From the NCBI GenBank assembly GCA_002471015.1, contig DKPB01000030.1, forward strand, positions 1 to 64,000: a stretch of 64,000 nt of DNA. The letters are read 5' to 3'. The notes beneath the pieces are model-generated. The model did not search any database. It saw only the letters and a list, made by a program, of their open reading frames with translations, and was not told the origin of the DNA. A program made the translations under genes and the position numbers. Positions 41,896 through 52,069 of this stretch are shown piece after piece. The first letter of the stretch is position 1; each line of letters starts with the position of its first letter. Source of the stretch: Stenotrophomonas sp. UBA7346. GTDB taxonomy: Bacteria; Pseudomonadota; Gammaproteobacteria; Xanthomonadales; Xanthomonadaceae.

Positions 41896-44800
41896 TGGAA
41901 CTGCCGCGCACCGAGCCGGGCCAGCTGATTGTTACCCCGCATCCGATGCTGCTGGACGGCCAGCGCACAGTTGTTTGGGAGGCGCGTGCCGGAGAGAGCC
42001 TGTATGCGCTGCTGATGCGCAACGTGCCCGAGCTGGACGGGCAGCCGTGGGCGGTTTCCATCGGCGGCGTGGTGGTGGAGCGCCACCTGTGGCACTGCGT
42101 CTATCCGAAGCAGGGGCAGGTGGTCGAGGTGCGTGGCGGCGTCGGCAAGACCGCGCTGATGGTAGTGGCCATGATTGCGCTCACCTACTTCACCATGGGT
42201 GCAGGCGCGGGTTGGATTTCGGGTGCTTTCGGCGTTGCTGCCGGGGGAATGGGGGCCACCCTGATCGGTGCTGGCCTCTTCATTGCGGGCTCCATGCTCG
42301 TCAACAAGGTGCTCGGCCCCAAGCCAGCCAAGATGGGCAGCCAGTCGCAGGATTCTGTCTATTCCCTGTCCGGTGCCCGGAACCAGCTGCGCCAGTATGA
42401 GCCGCTTCCCATGCTGTTCGGCAAGGTGCGCATCACGCCCGACCTGCTGAGCAAGCCATACACCTGGTACGAAGGCAACGACCAGTACCTGGGCCTCCAG
42501 CTGTGCGCGGGTATCAATGTCGGCCGCGTCGAGGAGATCTACAACGGCGACACGCTGCTGAGCAGCTATGAGGGGGCCAAGGTCTACCACGCTGGCTACA
42601 GCCAGATGCCGGACCAGGCAATCCCCCTCTATAGCAACGCCGACGTGATCGACGGTGGGCAGCTGCTGGACACCAGCAGTGACCCGAAACACACCCCGAG
42701 CGCGTGGATCGAACGCACCAGCTCGGCAGATACCGTGCGCCTGATTGTCGGGCTGGAATTCCAGCTCTACGACAAGACCAGCAAGGGCAAGGACAAGAAC
42801 AACACCGAGCGCGTCGAGATCCAGTACCGGCCGACCGGTACCACCGGCTGGTTGAGCTTCGGCAACTACACGCTCAACAGCAGCCAGACCAAGGCCCACC
42901 GGGCGGGGTATGGCAAGGATGTGGCGCGCGGTCAGTATGACGTTCGTGTCCGCACGGCTGGCCTGAACACCGATGGCAGCGGGGCCCAGGCTGCGTTCAC
43001 CTGGACCACGCTCACCAGTGTGCAGGTGGATGAGAGCGATTACACCGGCATCTCGCGCACCGGCCTGGAGCTGAAGGCAACCGGGCAGCTGAACGGAACC
43101 CCGGACGAGCTGCGCGCCATCGGGTATGCCGACCCCATTCCGGTATGGGATGGGAGCGCGTGGACCACGGAAGAAACCAGCAACCCGGGCGCGCAGATCC
43201 TTTCCTATGCGCGAGGTATCAGCCGCGGCGGCCGTCTGCTTGGCGGCATGGCGCTGGATGAGGATCAGATCGACGTTGAGTCCCTCAAGGCCTTTACGCT
43301 GCACTGCGCCGCCAACGGCTACGCGTACAACTTCTACATCAAGGACGCGCGAAACCACGAACAGGTGCTTTCGGCCATCGCTTTGGCTGGCTTCGGGCAG
43401 ATCACCTGGGCTGGTGGCCGCCTGGGCGTCGTCTGGGCCGCGCAGGACCAGCCGCTGTCCGGCGTGGTCAACATGGGCACGATCAAGAAGGGCCAGTTTC
43501 AGGTTGATTACAGCCTCAGCAACGCCGCTGACGGTATCGAATACACGTACATCGATGAGGCGACGTGGGAAACGAAGACGCTGCGGGTGCCCGCTCCGGG
43601 CGTGACCACGATGCTCAACCCGGCCCAGGTCACAGGCGAGGGTGTCACGACCGAGGAGCATGCCGCCCGCATGGCGCGCTGGCACCTTGCCCAGTCGCTC
43701 TACCAGTACAAGGACATTAGCTACAGCACGGACATTGAGCACCTGAGCTACCAGCGGCTGTCGGTGCTTGCCATGCAGCACGATATGACGCAGTGGGGCT
43801 ACGGCGGCCGCGTCGTTGCTGCGGCCGAGGTTGCAGGGGTGATGACGCTGCAGCTGGATGAGCCAGTGCCAGCGCCGCCCAGCGGCGTGGGGTACATCGG
43901 TCTGCGCATCCCTGGTGAGCGCGTGTATCGGGTGCTGAAGGTCAAGCCCTTTACCGGGGAATCCGACACCATCGATCTGCTGGACCCGTGGCCGTCTGAT
44001 GCGGCCGTGCCGGGTGCTACCCCGAACAACCCGGCACACGACACGCTCTGGATCTACGACTTCAAGCAGACCCCGGGCCTACGCGTGCGCGTGGTGAGCG
44101 TGGAGCCGGAGTCAGATCTGAAGGGCGCAAGTGTGCGCGTGGTCCAAGAGGGCGCGGAATTCTGGAATTACGTCCTTACGGGCGACTATGTCCCGTCGCC
44201 GAGCGGTTCGCTGCTCCAGACCCGGCCGGTGGCGTCGAATCTGCGTGTGACGGAGCAGCAGGTCGTCCAGGGCAACACCACCTTCACCGAGTTGACCGCC
44301 ACGTTCGACGTGTCCGGCCCGGTCAGCAACGTTGTCGTGCGCGCGGCCGTCGATGGCCAGGAGCTGGAAGAGGTGGCCCAGACCCAGACGCGCATGGCGA
44401 CCTGGCGCATCCCGTCTGCCGGTGCCTACAACATTGTTGTCCGCCCGTTCTCACCCGATGGCGAGCCGGGCGTCGCCGTGTCGGCGGCCTATGTGACTGT
44501 CGGTGCCGAGCTTCCCCCGAAACTTGTGGATCTGTTTGATGTTGAACAGCGCAGTGGCGGCGTGCGCATCTACACATGGGGCTGGCTGGCAGAAACCATC
44601 CAGTCGCCTGATTTTGCGGGCGTCGAGATCCGGTACATCGCGGGCAGCGTGTCGTCGCCGATTTGGGACGAAATGACGCCAGTTGGAGACACCGGATACC
44701 ACACGGCCCCGTTTGAAGTCGTAGTGCCGGAGGCCGGGACGTGGACATTCTCCTGCCGCAGCCGGAACAGTAACGGCGTTCTGTCTACGGACGCTCGAAC

Positions 44801-47800
44801 TGTCACCCGGGCCCTGACTGCCAACCTTGGCGAGCAAATCGGCGACATTACGGAAGAACAGGCAGCGCAGCAGCGCAAGATTGACCAGGAAATCGAGGCT
44901 CGTGTTCAAGGCGACTTGGAGAACGCGACAGCCGTTGCGGATGAGGCTACGGCGCGTGCGGCAGCTATCGCTACCGAACAGATGGATCGTGCCAGCGCGA
45001 TCATTGCCGAACAAACTGCACGCGCTGCCGCCATTGCAGCCGAAGCAACTGCACGCTCCAACGCAATCAACGCGTCTGCGGCTGCCTCGGCAGAAAACCT
45101 GTTGAATGCGCAGCTTGCCCTTGAGGCGAAGATCACCAATGAAGCGACGTTGCGACAGACTGCCGACACATCGCTTGCCAGCCAGATTGCAACGATCAGT
45201 GCAGGCACTGGTGAGCAGTTCGACACTGGTGGCGGCATCTGGTATTTCGACACGACTGCGGAAGGCTGGACGGCTGTTAGTGGTTCCGGAACTACGATTG
45301 TTGATGGATGGCTGCGTCCCGATTTCAGCGCGAATGCCACACAGAACGTGCAGTCACCTCTGCTGACCTTTGATTCAACGTCATATCGGTACGTTAAGTT
45401 CCGTCTGCGCAAGGTTGGTAACCCGGGAATGTGGCGCGGTTGGGTGCGGTGGATCACTGCTGCCGATCCGACCTATGACACCGCAAAGCAGGTTTCGATT
45501 CCCGAGCCAACTTTCGACGCAAACGGCATTGCTACCGTCGATTTCAAGGACATTCCGTGGCCTGCTGGCGTTACCCGCGTGCGCATCTACCCGTACTCGG
45601 GCATGACAAGTGCTGGCAACTACGTTGAATATGACTGGATTGCGCTGGGCCGTCCCTCGCCTGGTGCGTCTGCTGCTGCGCTGCAGGAGGAGCGTACAGC
45701 CAGAATCAGCGGTGATGCTGCCGAAGCCACCCAGCGTACAACCCTGGCAACACAGGTTCGCGGCAACTACACCGGCACCGATCCGGCCCAGCTGCAGTCT
45801 GGCTTGCTCTATCAGGAACGCCAAGTTCGCATCGCCGCCGAAGGTGTCATCGCAACCGACGTTTCGAGCCTGAAAGCGCGTATGCCAGCCGGTAACGGCA
45901 AAGTGGCCACCGAAGCATCGGTAACTGCAGAAGCTTCCGCGCGCGCAAGTGGGGATGAAGCTAACGCATCGCGCACGTCCGCCATCGAATCTCTGTTGCC
46001 CGCTGGCGGTGGCACGCTGGCAACCGCTGCAGCTGTTGATGCAGTGCAGGCCAACGTCAACACAGTTGACGGCAAGGTCACTGCGAACACTGACAGTATT
46101 CAGCGGCTTACTGCAGCTGTTGGCTCCGCACTTACTTTGTTCAACGCGTCGTTCGAACTGGATTCCGGCTGGACTGACTTTCCATCGTCCGACCAGGACA
46201 CGATTCCCTCTGGCTACAGTTTCGTCACCACGGACCCGCATAGCGGCGCACGCCACTTGCGCATCAATGGCGGCGGTCAAGGCGCGATCTACAACCGTTC
46301 CAAGCTTACTGTCGCTGTCGGCGATGACGTTGATGTGTCGTTCTGGTGCGGCTCCATAGGTTCAACCCCAGATGGGTATGTCCGCCTGTCAATCTCGTGG
46401 CGGAAAGCTGACGGGACCAGTAATGGTGCGGTTGCCACAACGGCTCAGCAAAACACGTCAGTTGCACGGTGGACAAAAGTTGTTGGCAAGTTGCCGCAGC
46501 CGCCAGCCGGTACGGCTTACGGAATCCTCTACATCCAAACCAATCACACGGTTGGCGCGTGGGCGGTTGACGATGTTCAAGTGAGCAAGGTTGGTGACAC
46601 CGCCGCTGCTACTGCACAAAGCCTTGCCGCGCTTAGCAACACCGTGACGCAGCAAGGGCAAGATATATCTGCAGTGTCCACGCGCCTTGGGACCGTCGAA
46701 GCGCGGGTTCCGTCGGGAACTGGCGTCTTGGCAACAGGTGCTGCAGTTGATGCGGTGCAGGCAAGTGTCGCGCTTGTTGACGGCAAGGTCACAGCAAACG
46801 CTGACAGCATTTCCAAGCTATCTGCGGAAATCGGCAACGTTATCGCTGTGCAGAACCCATCCTTTGAAACCGTCGCTGGAGACATCGGCTGGGGTACTGA
46901 CATTCTCGGCAGCAATAACACGCTGCCTGCAGCTACCACGTTCACTGATAGCTACGCAGCCCAGGGCAAGTACTCCGTGCGCATGTCCGGTGGGCCTGAT
47001 GCGCCAAACCGCATCATGTATAACGCGCAGCAGTTCTCGCTGCAGGGTGTTAAGCGTATCTGGTTGTCGCTTGATTCGCGGACGGCCGGTGCCCCACCGG
47101 AAGGTACTCAGGTGCGAATCGGTTTGCGTTACTACGATGCAAACGGTGCACAGATTGCCAATTCCTATATCCCGTGGTTCACGGCAACCGGTGGGACCTG
47201 GCAGTGGGGGCAGAACATAGTGTCAGGGTGGCATACGCCGCTCGCAGGTGCAGCGAGCGCGCGTGTGATTCTGTATGTCCAGGGCCTAACCGCTGGCGTG
47301 TTGTTGCTTGACGACGTTCAGGTGAATTTGGAAACAGCGACCGGAGCCGCAATAGCGCAGACTCTGGCGACTGTAAGCAACACCGTAACCCAACAGGGGC
47401 AGGACATTGCTGCAACGTCCGTTCGCCTTGGGACCGTCGAAGCGCGCCTGCCAGCTGGCAGTGGTGCGCTTGCCACTGTCGCATCAGTTACTGAAGTGGA
47501 TAGTGCATCGGTTAGCCGAGATGAGGCGCTTGGTACAAGAACCGGAACCATCGAGGCACGCTTGCCACCCGGTAGCGACAAGCTGGCGAACGAAGCACGC
47601 GTCGTTGCGGCAGAATCCGCTGCAGCTACTGCTACCGGTGCAGTGGCAACGCAACTGACGCAAGTTAAAGCCACTGCCGAGGGTGCCAACGCTTCTATCA
47701 CCAACTTGATGGAAGTCTCCGCAACGACCAACAGCATTGGCCTCGTGGATGGGGGGTTTGAGGGCAGTAAGGGCTGGGGCTCGTCTTCAACTGTGGACCA

Positions 47801-49037
47801 ACCCAGCTACAACTTGCCATCGACGGCGCAGTATTGGGCAGATACTTATCGCAGTGGCTTGCGTAGCCTGCGGTTCAACCCTGGCATTGCATCGGCCGCC
47901 AGCGTGTTCAACAACTCATGGTTGAGGGTCAAGACCGGGCAGAAAGTTCGTGTGACGTACTGGGCACGTACTACCGGCTCGGTGCCGACAAGTGCTGGCT
48001 ACATTCGCGTTAGCGCCCGGACATTCAGGACAGACGGCACTAACCCGTATGTGGCAGTCGGCGCGTCCTCTCCTGTCACTGCGCTGTCGTCAACATGGCA
48101 AAAGCTGACTGAGGTTTACACCGTGCCCGCCGGTGTGACGATCATGCAGTTCGCAATGCAGTGCTTGAACAACAACGCCAACACTGCGGTGTATGTCGAT
48201 GACGTGAGTGCGGAGCTTATCGGAGAAGAGGGCGAGATTGCCCGCGCGAAGGTCACAAACGTACTGGATGTTGACGGGAACATCAGCGGCACGGTCAGCG
48301 AGAACGATGGAGTTCGCAGCAGCTACAGTATTCTGGCGAGCGTGTTCCGGGTCGTCTCAAAGCTGACCGGGATGGGCATGGAGTGGCTGGACGGCTACCT
48401 GCGGATATGGAAGGGCTCGGCGCAGTTGGTGCTGGGCCATTCGTTCGGTTCTGGTGACCTGGTGATGTGGTATGGGCCCAACGTGGGCGCGGCAAACTGT
48501 ACTAAGTCGAATGGTCTTTTCCACCTCGATACCTCTGGTGGCGGCTACTTCGGCGGCTCCTTGTCTGCAGGCACTTTGAAGAACGCGGTCCAAACCACTA
48601 CGACGGTGACAACTGGAACCGAGTTGATCAATGGCCCGTTCGACACAAACGGCAACACACGAAGCGTCGTCCTGAGCTTCAGTCGAACAATGGCCTATGT
48701 GAGCAATGCATACGGAACTTCCGGATTCACTGCGGGGGCCGGGGAAAACACCGCCACGATCAGGCTCTATCGGAAGATCGGGTCGGCAGCAGAGACGCTT
48801 TGGCAAACGCTCAACGCTGCGGGCATGGTGGATATTTTCAACGAGGGCGACGCGCCCGACAGGGCGAACTCGCGGTGGGGTGGCGCGCTCACAGTCAACG
48901 ATACTTCACCGGCGGGGCAGCAGGTCACCTATCGAGCCGTAATTACGGGCTATACATCCCAGTCGGTGTCGCATCCTGGAACGATCAACTCGATCAATAC
49001 CACCCAAAATTTGGCGATCATCGCCACAGAGCAATGA
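41886..49037 (+). CDS. Tail tip/host specificity protein J, giant form
   Basis: The 2383-residue protein combines an N-terminal lambda I-like part with two hydrophobic segments (about 92-142), the J hub domains (about 150-800) including fibronectin-like repeats, an alanine-rich coiled coil (about 985-1095), and then receptor-facing modules. Three related carbohydrate-binding-like units (each starting S/G-F-E...G-W and ending V-D-D-V) lie at about 1418-1570, 1654-1820 and 1948-2115, separated by helical linkers with T-V-S/T-Q-Q-G-Q-D-I. A C-terminal tip of about 260 residues follows. It should recognise the host receptor. Confidence 0.93.
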   Translation: MGLMELPRTEPGQLIVTPHPMLLDGQRTVVWEARAGESLYALLMRNVPELDGQPWAVSIGGVVVERHLWHCVYPKQGQVVEVRGGVGKTALMVVAMIALTYFTMGAGAGWISGAFGVAAGGMGATLIGAGLFIAGSMLVNKVLGPKPAKMGSQSQDSVYSLSGARNQLRQYEPLPMLFGKVRITPDLLSKPYTWYEGNDQYLGLQLCAGINVGRVEEIYNGDTLLSSYEGAKVYHAGYSQMPDQAIPLYSNADVIDGGQLLDTSSDPKHTPSAWIERTSSADTVRLIVGLEFQLYDKTSKGKDKNNTERVEIQYRPTGTTGWLSFGNYTLNSSQTKAHRAGYGKDVARGQYDVRVRTAGLNTDGSGAQAAFTWTTLTSVQVDESDYTGISRTGLELKATGQLNGTPDELRAIGYADPIPVWDGSAWTTEETSNPGAQILSYARGISRGGRLLGGMALDEDQIDVESLKAFTLHCAANGYAYNFYIKDARNHEQVLSAIALAGFGQITWAGGRLGVVWAAQDQPLSGVVNMGTIKKGQFQVDYSLSNAADGIEYTYIDEATWETKTLRVPAPGVTTMLNPAQVTGEGVTTEEHAARMARWHLAQSLYQYKDISYSTDIEHLSYQRLSVLAMQHDMTQWGYGGRVVAAAEVAGVMTLQLDEPVPAPPSGVGYIGLRIPGERVYRVLKVKPFTGESDTIDLLDPWPSDAAVPGATPNNPAHDTLWIYDFKQTPGLRVRVVSVEPESDLKGASVRVVQEGAEFWNYVLTGDYVPSPSGSLLQTRPVASNLRVTEQQVVQGNTTFTELTATFDVSGPVSNVVVRAAVDGQELEEVAQTQTRMATWRIPSAGAYNIVVRPFSPDGEPGVAVSAAYVTVGAELPPKLVDLFDVEQRSGGVRIYTWGWLAETIQSPDFAGVEIRYIAGSVSSPIWDEMTPVGDTGYHTAPFEVVVPEAGTWTFSCRSRNSNGVLSTDARTVTRALTANLGEQIGDITEEQAAQQRKIDQEIEARVQGDLENATAVADEATARAAAIATEQMDRASAIIAEQTARAAAIAAEATARSNAINASAAASAENLLNAQLALEAKITNEATLRQTADTSLASQIATISAGTGEQFDTGGGIWYFDTTAEGWTAVSGSGTTIVDGWLRPDFSANATQNVQSPLLTFDSTSYRYVKFRLRKVGNPGMWRGWVRWITAADPTYDTAKQVSIPEPTFDANGIATVDFKDIPWPAGVTRVRIYPYSGMTSAGNYVEYDWIALGRPSPGASAAALQEERTARISGDAAEATQRTTLATQVRGNYTGTDPAQLQSGLLYQERQVRIAAEGVIATDVSSLKARMPAGNGKVATEASVTAEASARASGDEANASRTSAIESLLPAGGGTLATAAAVDAVQANVNTVDGKVTANTDSIQRLTAAVGSALTLFNASFELDSGWTDFPSSDQDTIPSGYSFVTTDPHSGARHLRINGGGQGAIYNRSKLTVAVGDDVDVSFWCGSIGSTPDGYVRLSISWRKADGTSNGAVATTAQQNTSVARWTKVVGKLPQPPAGTAYGILYIQTNHTVGAWAVDDVQVSKVGDTAAATAQSLAALSNTVTQQGQDISAVSTRLGTVEARVPSGTGVLATGAAVDAVQASVALVDGKVTANADSISKLSAEIGNVIAVQNPSFETVAGDIGWGTDILGSNNTLPAATTFTDSYAAQGKYSVRMSGGPDAPNRIMYNAQQFSLQGVKRIWLSLDSRTAGAPPEGTQVRIGLRYYDANGAQIANSYIPWFTATGGTWQWGQNIVSGWHTPLAGAASARVILYVQGLTAGVLLLDDVQVNLETATGAAIAQTLATVSNTVTQQGQDIAATSVRLGTVEARLPAGSGALATVASVTEVDSASVSRDEALGTRTGTIEARLPPGSDKLANEARVVAAESAAATATGAVATQLTQVKATAEGANASITNLMEVSATTNSIGLVDGGFEGSKGWGSSSTVDQPSYNLPSTAQYWADTYRSGLRSLRFNPGIASAASVFNNSWLRVKTGQKVRVTYWARTTGSVPTSAGYIRVSARTFRTDGTNPYVAVGASSPVTALSSTWQKLTEVYTVPAGVTIMQFAMQCLNNNANTAVYVDDVSAELIGEEGEIARAKVTNVLDVDGNISGTVSENDGVRSSYSILASVFRVVSKLTGMGMEWLDGYLRIWKGSAQLVLGHSFGSGDLVMWYGPNVGAANCTKSNGLFHLDTSGGGYFGGSLSAGTLKNAVQTTTTVTTGTELINGPFDTNGNTRSVVLSFSRTMAYVSNAYGTSGFTAGAGENTATIRLYRKIGSAAETLWQTLNAAGMVDIFNEGDAPDRANSRWGGALTVNDTSPAGQQVTYRAVITGYTSQSVSHPGTINSINTTQNLAIIATEQ

Positions 49038-49046
49038 GGGAAGAAG

Positions 49047-49415
49047 ATGGTGTCAGAGATCCAACTCAACGAGCAGGGAGACGTGCAGCGCGTCTACGAC
49101 GAAAGCAACCGAGACGTGCTGTTCTGTCGTCGCGCGGAGATCTTCTTCACGCCGAACGAAGACGGTACGCCTAGCACTGAAGGGAAAGTGCTCTGGCACA
49201 CGCAGTGGTGGCACTACATCGGGAACGTGAAGCGCGCTGAAAGCTTGGGCCCGGTGATCGAGAACTCGATTGCCCAGGTGCTGGGGGACAGTTACGAGGT
49301 GGGGGCGGCCGAGCCATTGCCAGCGGCGGTCATAGTGGCTGGCATCAAGGCTGCATACACGCACCGGGCTGCGGCGCATTTTGGGATTGAAACCGGAGAG
49401 CAGGGCGAGGGCTAA
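49047..49415 (+). CDS. Small protein after J, unknown
   Basis: The 122-residue protein starts nine bases after J with GGGAAG upstream. It is acidic with an aromatic patch (W-H-T-Q-W-W-H-Y-I). No family recognised; a tail-fibre chaperone or decoration role would fit the position. It closes the late operon. Confidence 0.7.
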   Translation: MVSEIQLNEQGDVQRVYDESNRDVLFCRRAEIFFTPNEDGTPSTEGKVLWHTQWWHYIGNVKRAESLGPVIENSIAQVLGDSYEVGAAEPLPAAVIVAGIKAAYTHRAAAHFGIETGEQGEG

Positions 49416-49534
49416 ACGAATCCCTGCAGGCTGTCCTTTATCGCGACGCCAAGCATCCCAAGGCACGCTGCTATCACTACTGTGTCGGTCGGCCCTCTCG
49501 GGCCGACCTGGTGGGTCAGAAAATTGCCTCGGGT

Positions 49535-50032
49535 TTATCCAGCTTTTGCTGCTCTCGCGTTTCCGCCGCCCTTGGCAAGCATTGTCAGCTTTTCATCAGT
49601 AGCTTTCTCTTCTTCCAAGGTTTCAAGCAAGAGCGGTAGCGCATCGTTGTATCCAAGCTGCTTAGCCAACGCGGCAATGGTGCCGTAAGAGGCGATCTCG
49701 TAGTGCTCGACCTTCTGTGCGCCGCCGATCAATGCAGCGTCAAGTACAGGCCCTTTCTCGATTGAGTCAATCGCCTCCTTGCTTTCCTCAACCAACCCCT
49801 CCATGGCCGCGCACTTGATTCTCTTAAGCCTAATGCTCAGTGCCTCGACTACTTGGTCGATGCGTTCGATCTGACCTTGCGTCTCTTCCAAGTGAGTTTC
49901 GAACGCGAGGGCTAAGTCGGGATTCGAGGCCGCGCGCGCAAGCCGAGGCAGTGCTTTGGTTAGCTGCTTTTCTGCGCTGTAGATGTCGGACAATTCGTGG
50001 ATAAAGAGTTCTTCTACTGTCTTAATCGCCAT
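49535..50032 (-). CDS. YciE/YciF family (DUF892) ferritin-like protein
   Basis: The 165-residue helical protein has the DUF892 pattern: E-E-L-F-I-H-E-L-S-D-I-Y-S-A-E-K-Q at the start, E-T-H-L-E-E-T in the middle and V-E-H-Y-E-I-A-S-Y-G later, which supplies the carboxylates and histidine of a di-iron centre. YciE/YciF are stress-induced; the activity is unproven. It is the first gene of the prophage accessory region and convergent with the tail operon. Confidence 0.92.
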   Translation of the reverse strand: MAIKTVEELFIHELSDIYSAEKQLTKALPRLARAASNPDLALAFETHLEETQGQIERIDQVVEALSIRLKRIKCAAMEGLVEESKEAIDSIEKGPVLDAALIGGAQKVEHYEIASYGTIAALAKQLGYNDALPLLLETLEEEKATDEKLTMLAKGGGNARAAKAG

Positions 50033-50256
50033 TTCCCGTCTCCGTATGTGGATCTTTAACCATACGAACGGGGAAGGCAGGTGACGTGAAAGGGCGCATG
50101 CTTGATGTGAAATCGAGTATTCAAGCCTGTTAGTGCCGGGTGTTCTGGAGCTGTAGCAAATTGGGGCGCTCCGTGAAGCCGTACCGTAGAACCCTCACGG
50201 CGCGCTTCGCCTTGTCTGCGTTCTAATCACCTCAAGCCAACGCGTGAGAGGGTGTC

Positions 50257-50748
50257 GTGCAAACAGAGCTGTGGAGAGCGCCCTATGTAGATATTGACCT
50301 GTACATGGGTCGCTGGTACGAAATTTGCCGTAAACCGCAGAGTGCTGACGATAGAGACCTCCGAGATGTGCGTGTAGACCATTCACGCGGTGCGGATGGC
50401 TCGATTGATTTGCTGAGTTCATTCGATCATCCAGTGTTGGGGAATCGTACCTTCCACGGGGTGGCCACGCCGCAAGATTCCTCAGGTTCACTTTTGGATA
50501 TCTCCTATCCGGAGACATTGCATTGGTTGCCCTTTCTCTCAGGTAGGGTGTTCGTGGTCAAGGTTGACGTTGATTACCGGACGGCTTTAATTGGCGATCC
50601 GCGACGGCATGGCCTAGTGCTTCTGCATCGAAGTCCGGTGATGGAGCCATCGGAAGCACGTAAGTGGCTGCGGATTGCTGAGTGCCAGGGCTTTGACACA
50701 GAAAACCTCGTGTGGCCGATTCATTCGGGGTGTGAAGGGCCGCTATGA
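50257..50748 (+). CDS. Lipocalin family protein (Blc-like)
   Basis: The 163-residue protein has the lipocalin signature Y-M-G-R-W-Y-E-I near residue 16 and the barrel strands that follow (V-D-H-S-R-G-A-D-G-S-I-D, V-F-V-V-K-V-D-V-D-Y-R-T-A-L-I-G). No signal peptide or lipobox is visible, unlike the outer-membrane lipoprotein Blc, so it may be cytoplasmic. Start GTG at 50257 follows GAGAGG. It is coupled by ATGA to the DUF488 gene. Confidence 0.88.
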   Translation: MQTELWRAPYVDIDLYMGRWYEICRKPQSADDRDLRDVRVDHSRGADGSIDLLSSFDHPVLGNRTFHGVATPQDSSGSLLDISYPETLHWLPFLSGRVFVVKVDVDYRTALIGDPRRHGLVLLHRSPVMEPSEARKWLRIAECQGFDTENLVWPIHSGCEGPL

Positions 50749-51332
50749 ATACTACGGGTCCAGCCGGCGGCAGCGCTAAGCTGGCTCCTCGCGATGAGTC
50801 CCCACGGCTTTGGACGGTAGGCCATTCCACCCGCACTTGGGAGGATTTTCGGGAAGTCCTACGAGTCCACGAGTTCACCACGGTGGTTGACGTCAGGCGG
50901 TTCCCTGGCTCTCGAAAGTTTCCTTGGTTCGGTAGCGACGCGATGAGCGAGCAGTTGCCTCGGGACGGCGTTGGCTACGAATGGATTCCTCAATTAGGAG
51001 GGCGGCGATCAGTGCTGCCGGGGTCGCCGAATGGCGGGTGGAGAAACTCGTCATTTCAGGGGTACGCGGATCACATGGCCAGCGCGGAATTTGCGAACGG
51101 GCTTGAGCAAGCCTTGGCCGCAGCTGCGCAAGGGCGCACGGCCTTGATGTGTGCCGAGCTGTTGTGGTGGCGCTGCCATCGGCGCTTGATTTCGGACCTC
51201 TTGGTACACCGGGGGCACCAAGTCCTGCATATCCAGACCGAACGAGCGGCAGAACCGCACCACCTCAATCCGATGGCCCAAGCGCTAGGCGAGGACCTTA
51301 TATATCCCCCTTTGCAGCTCGGTTTGCTTTAG
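50745..51332 (+). CDS. DUF488 family protein
   Basis: The 195-residue protein has the DUF488 motifs T-V-G-H-S-T-R, V-V-D-V-R-R-F-P-G-S-R, Y-E-W-I-P-Q-L-G-G-R-R and C-A-E-L-L-W-W-R-C-H-R. The family is common near stress and DNA-repair genes; its activity is unknown. It is translated together with the lipocalin. Confidence 0.9.
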   Translation: MNTTGPAGGSAKLAPRDESPRLWTVGHSTRTWEDFREVLRVHEFTTVVDVRRFPGSRKFPWFGSDAMSEQLPRDGVGYEWIPQLGGRRSVLPGSPNGGWRNSSFQGYADHMASAEFANGLEQALAAAAQGRTALMCAELLWWRCHRRLISDLLVHRGHQVLHIQTERAAEPHHLNPMAQALGEDLIYPPLQLGLL

Positions 51333-51437
51333 GCCTTCAGAGCACGCCCGTCTCTCTCCGCTCGGACTTCGCAGAAATGCTTGACTGAATTGAGGGCGGT
51401 GGTCATGATCCGCCCCCTCTACTGGGGAGTAGAACCG

Positions 51438-51460
51438 GGCCCGGTACGCCGGGCTTTTTT
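51438..51460 (+). terminator. Terminator after the lipocalin-DUF488 operon
   Basis: Stem gcccgg-tacg-ccgggc followed by six T. It meets the end of the convergent gene at 51459. Confidence 0.85.
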
Positions 51461-51689
51461 ATCCGTACAGCAGTGACCAAATGACGGGAGAACGCTGGAA
51501 TTGGTAGCGTAGACCGTCTACGTCCACCTGCGTTGCCATCTGCCCATCCGCGTCTACGAGGATCTGGCCATCCACCACCGTTGAAGAACCTCGGAAGCGG
51601 GTGACGATTGAAACTTTACTGGTGGCAAACAGTGTTACAGGCCTGCGCTCCAAGCCCGGGCCTTCAAGGAACATCTGCAAATCATTCAT
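51459..51689 (-). CDS. Unknown small protein A, paralogue of the 52619 gene
   Basis: The 76-residue protein starts after GGAG. It shares the frame L-E-G-P-G-x-E-R-R-x-V near the N-terminus, D-x-D-G-x-x-Y/F-x-x-Q near the end, and the closing W-S-L-x-x-G with the protein at 52619-52870. Composition suggests a small beta barrel. No known family recognised. Confidence 0.8.
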   Translation of the reverse strand: MNDLQMFLEGPGLERRPVTLFATSKVSIVTRFRGSSTVVDGQILVDADGQMATQVDVDGLRYQFQRSPVIWSLLYG

Positions 51690-51934
51690 GATTGCATCTC
51701 CGATTGGATGCCCCTGTAGTTGTAGTCTGGACACACGGCTGGTGACCACGGTGCGAAGAAGTAGGTCCTCGCCTTAGTTTTGGGATGGCGGTCTCCCACT
51801 CGATCACAGCGACTTCACGCGCGGTGATCCGCTCTTAAGCGCAGGGGTGCAAGGGTATAGGCGTCCTCAGCAGCTGCGGGTTGCCGCCCTCCTCAGAAGT
51901 AGCTGCGCATGACGGGTGAGCAAGGCTCACCGCT

Positions 51935-51972
51935 GCCCACCAGTCGTTTCCCGGCGACTGGTGGGCTTTTTT
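51935..51972 (+). terminator. Orphan strong terminator, possible small RNA end
   Basis: A perfect 12-bp stem (gcccaccagtcg/cgactggtgggc) with an 8-base loop is followed by six T. No plus-strand gene lies in the 470 bases before it, so it may end a small RNA transcribed from about 51700-51935. Apart from this the interval 51690-52069 shows nothing else. Confidence 0.7.
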
Positions 51973-52069
51973 ATGGGCCCTCCGACGACCTCACCTAGCG
52001 GTTGCGCGATGGCTTGGGGCACATGATTGCAGCCCAGCAATTGTGAGTTGCGCGCCCCAAGGCCCGGAG

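Noticed and set aside
41541..44039. 832-codon minus-strand frame opposite K- and J-like genes
   Set aside because: Antisense to coupled tail genes; no start context and no recognisable domain.
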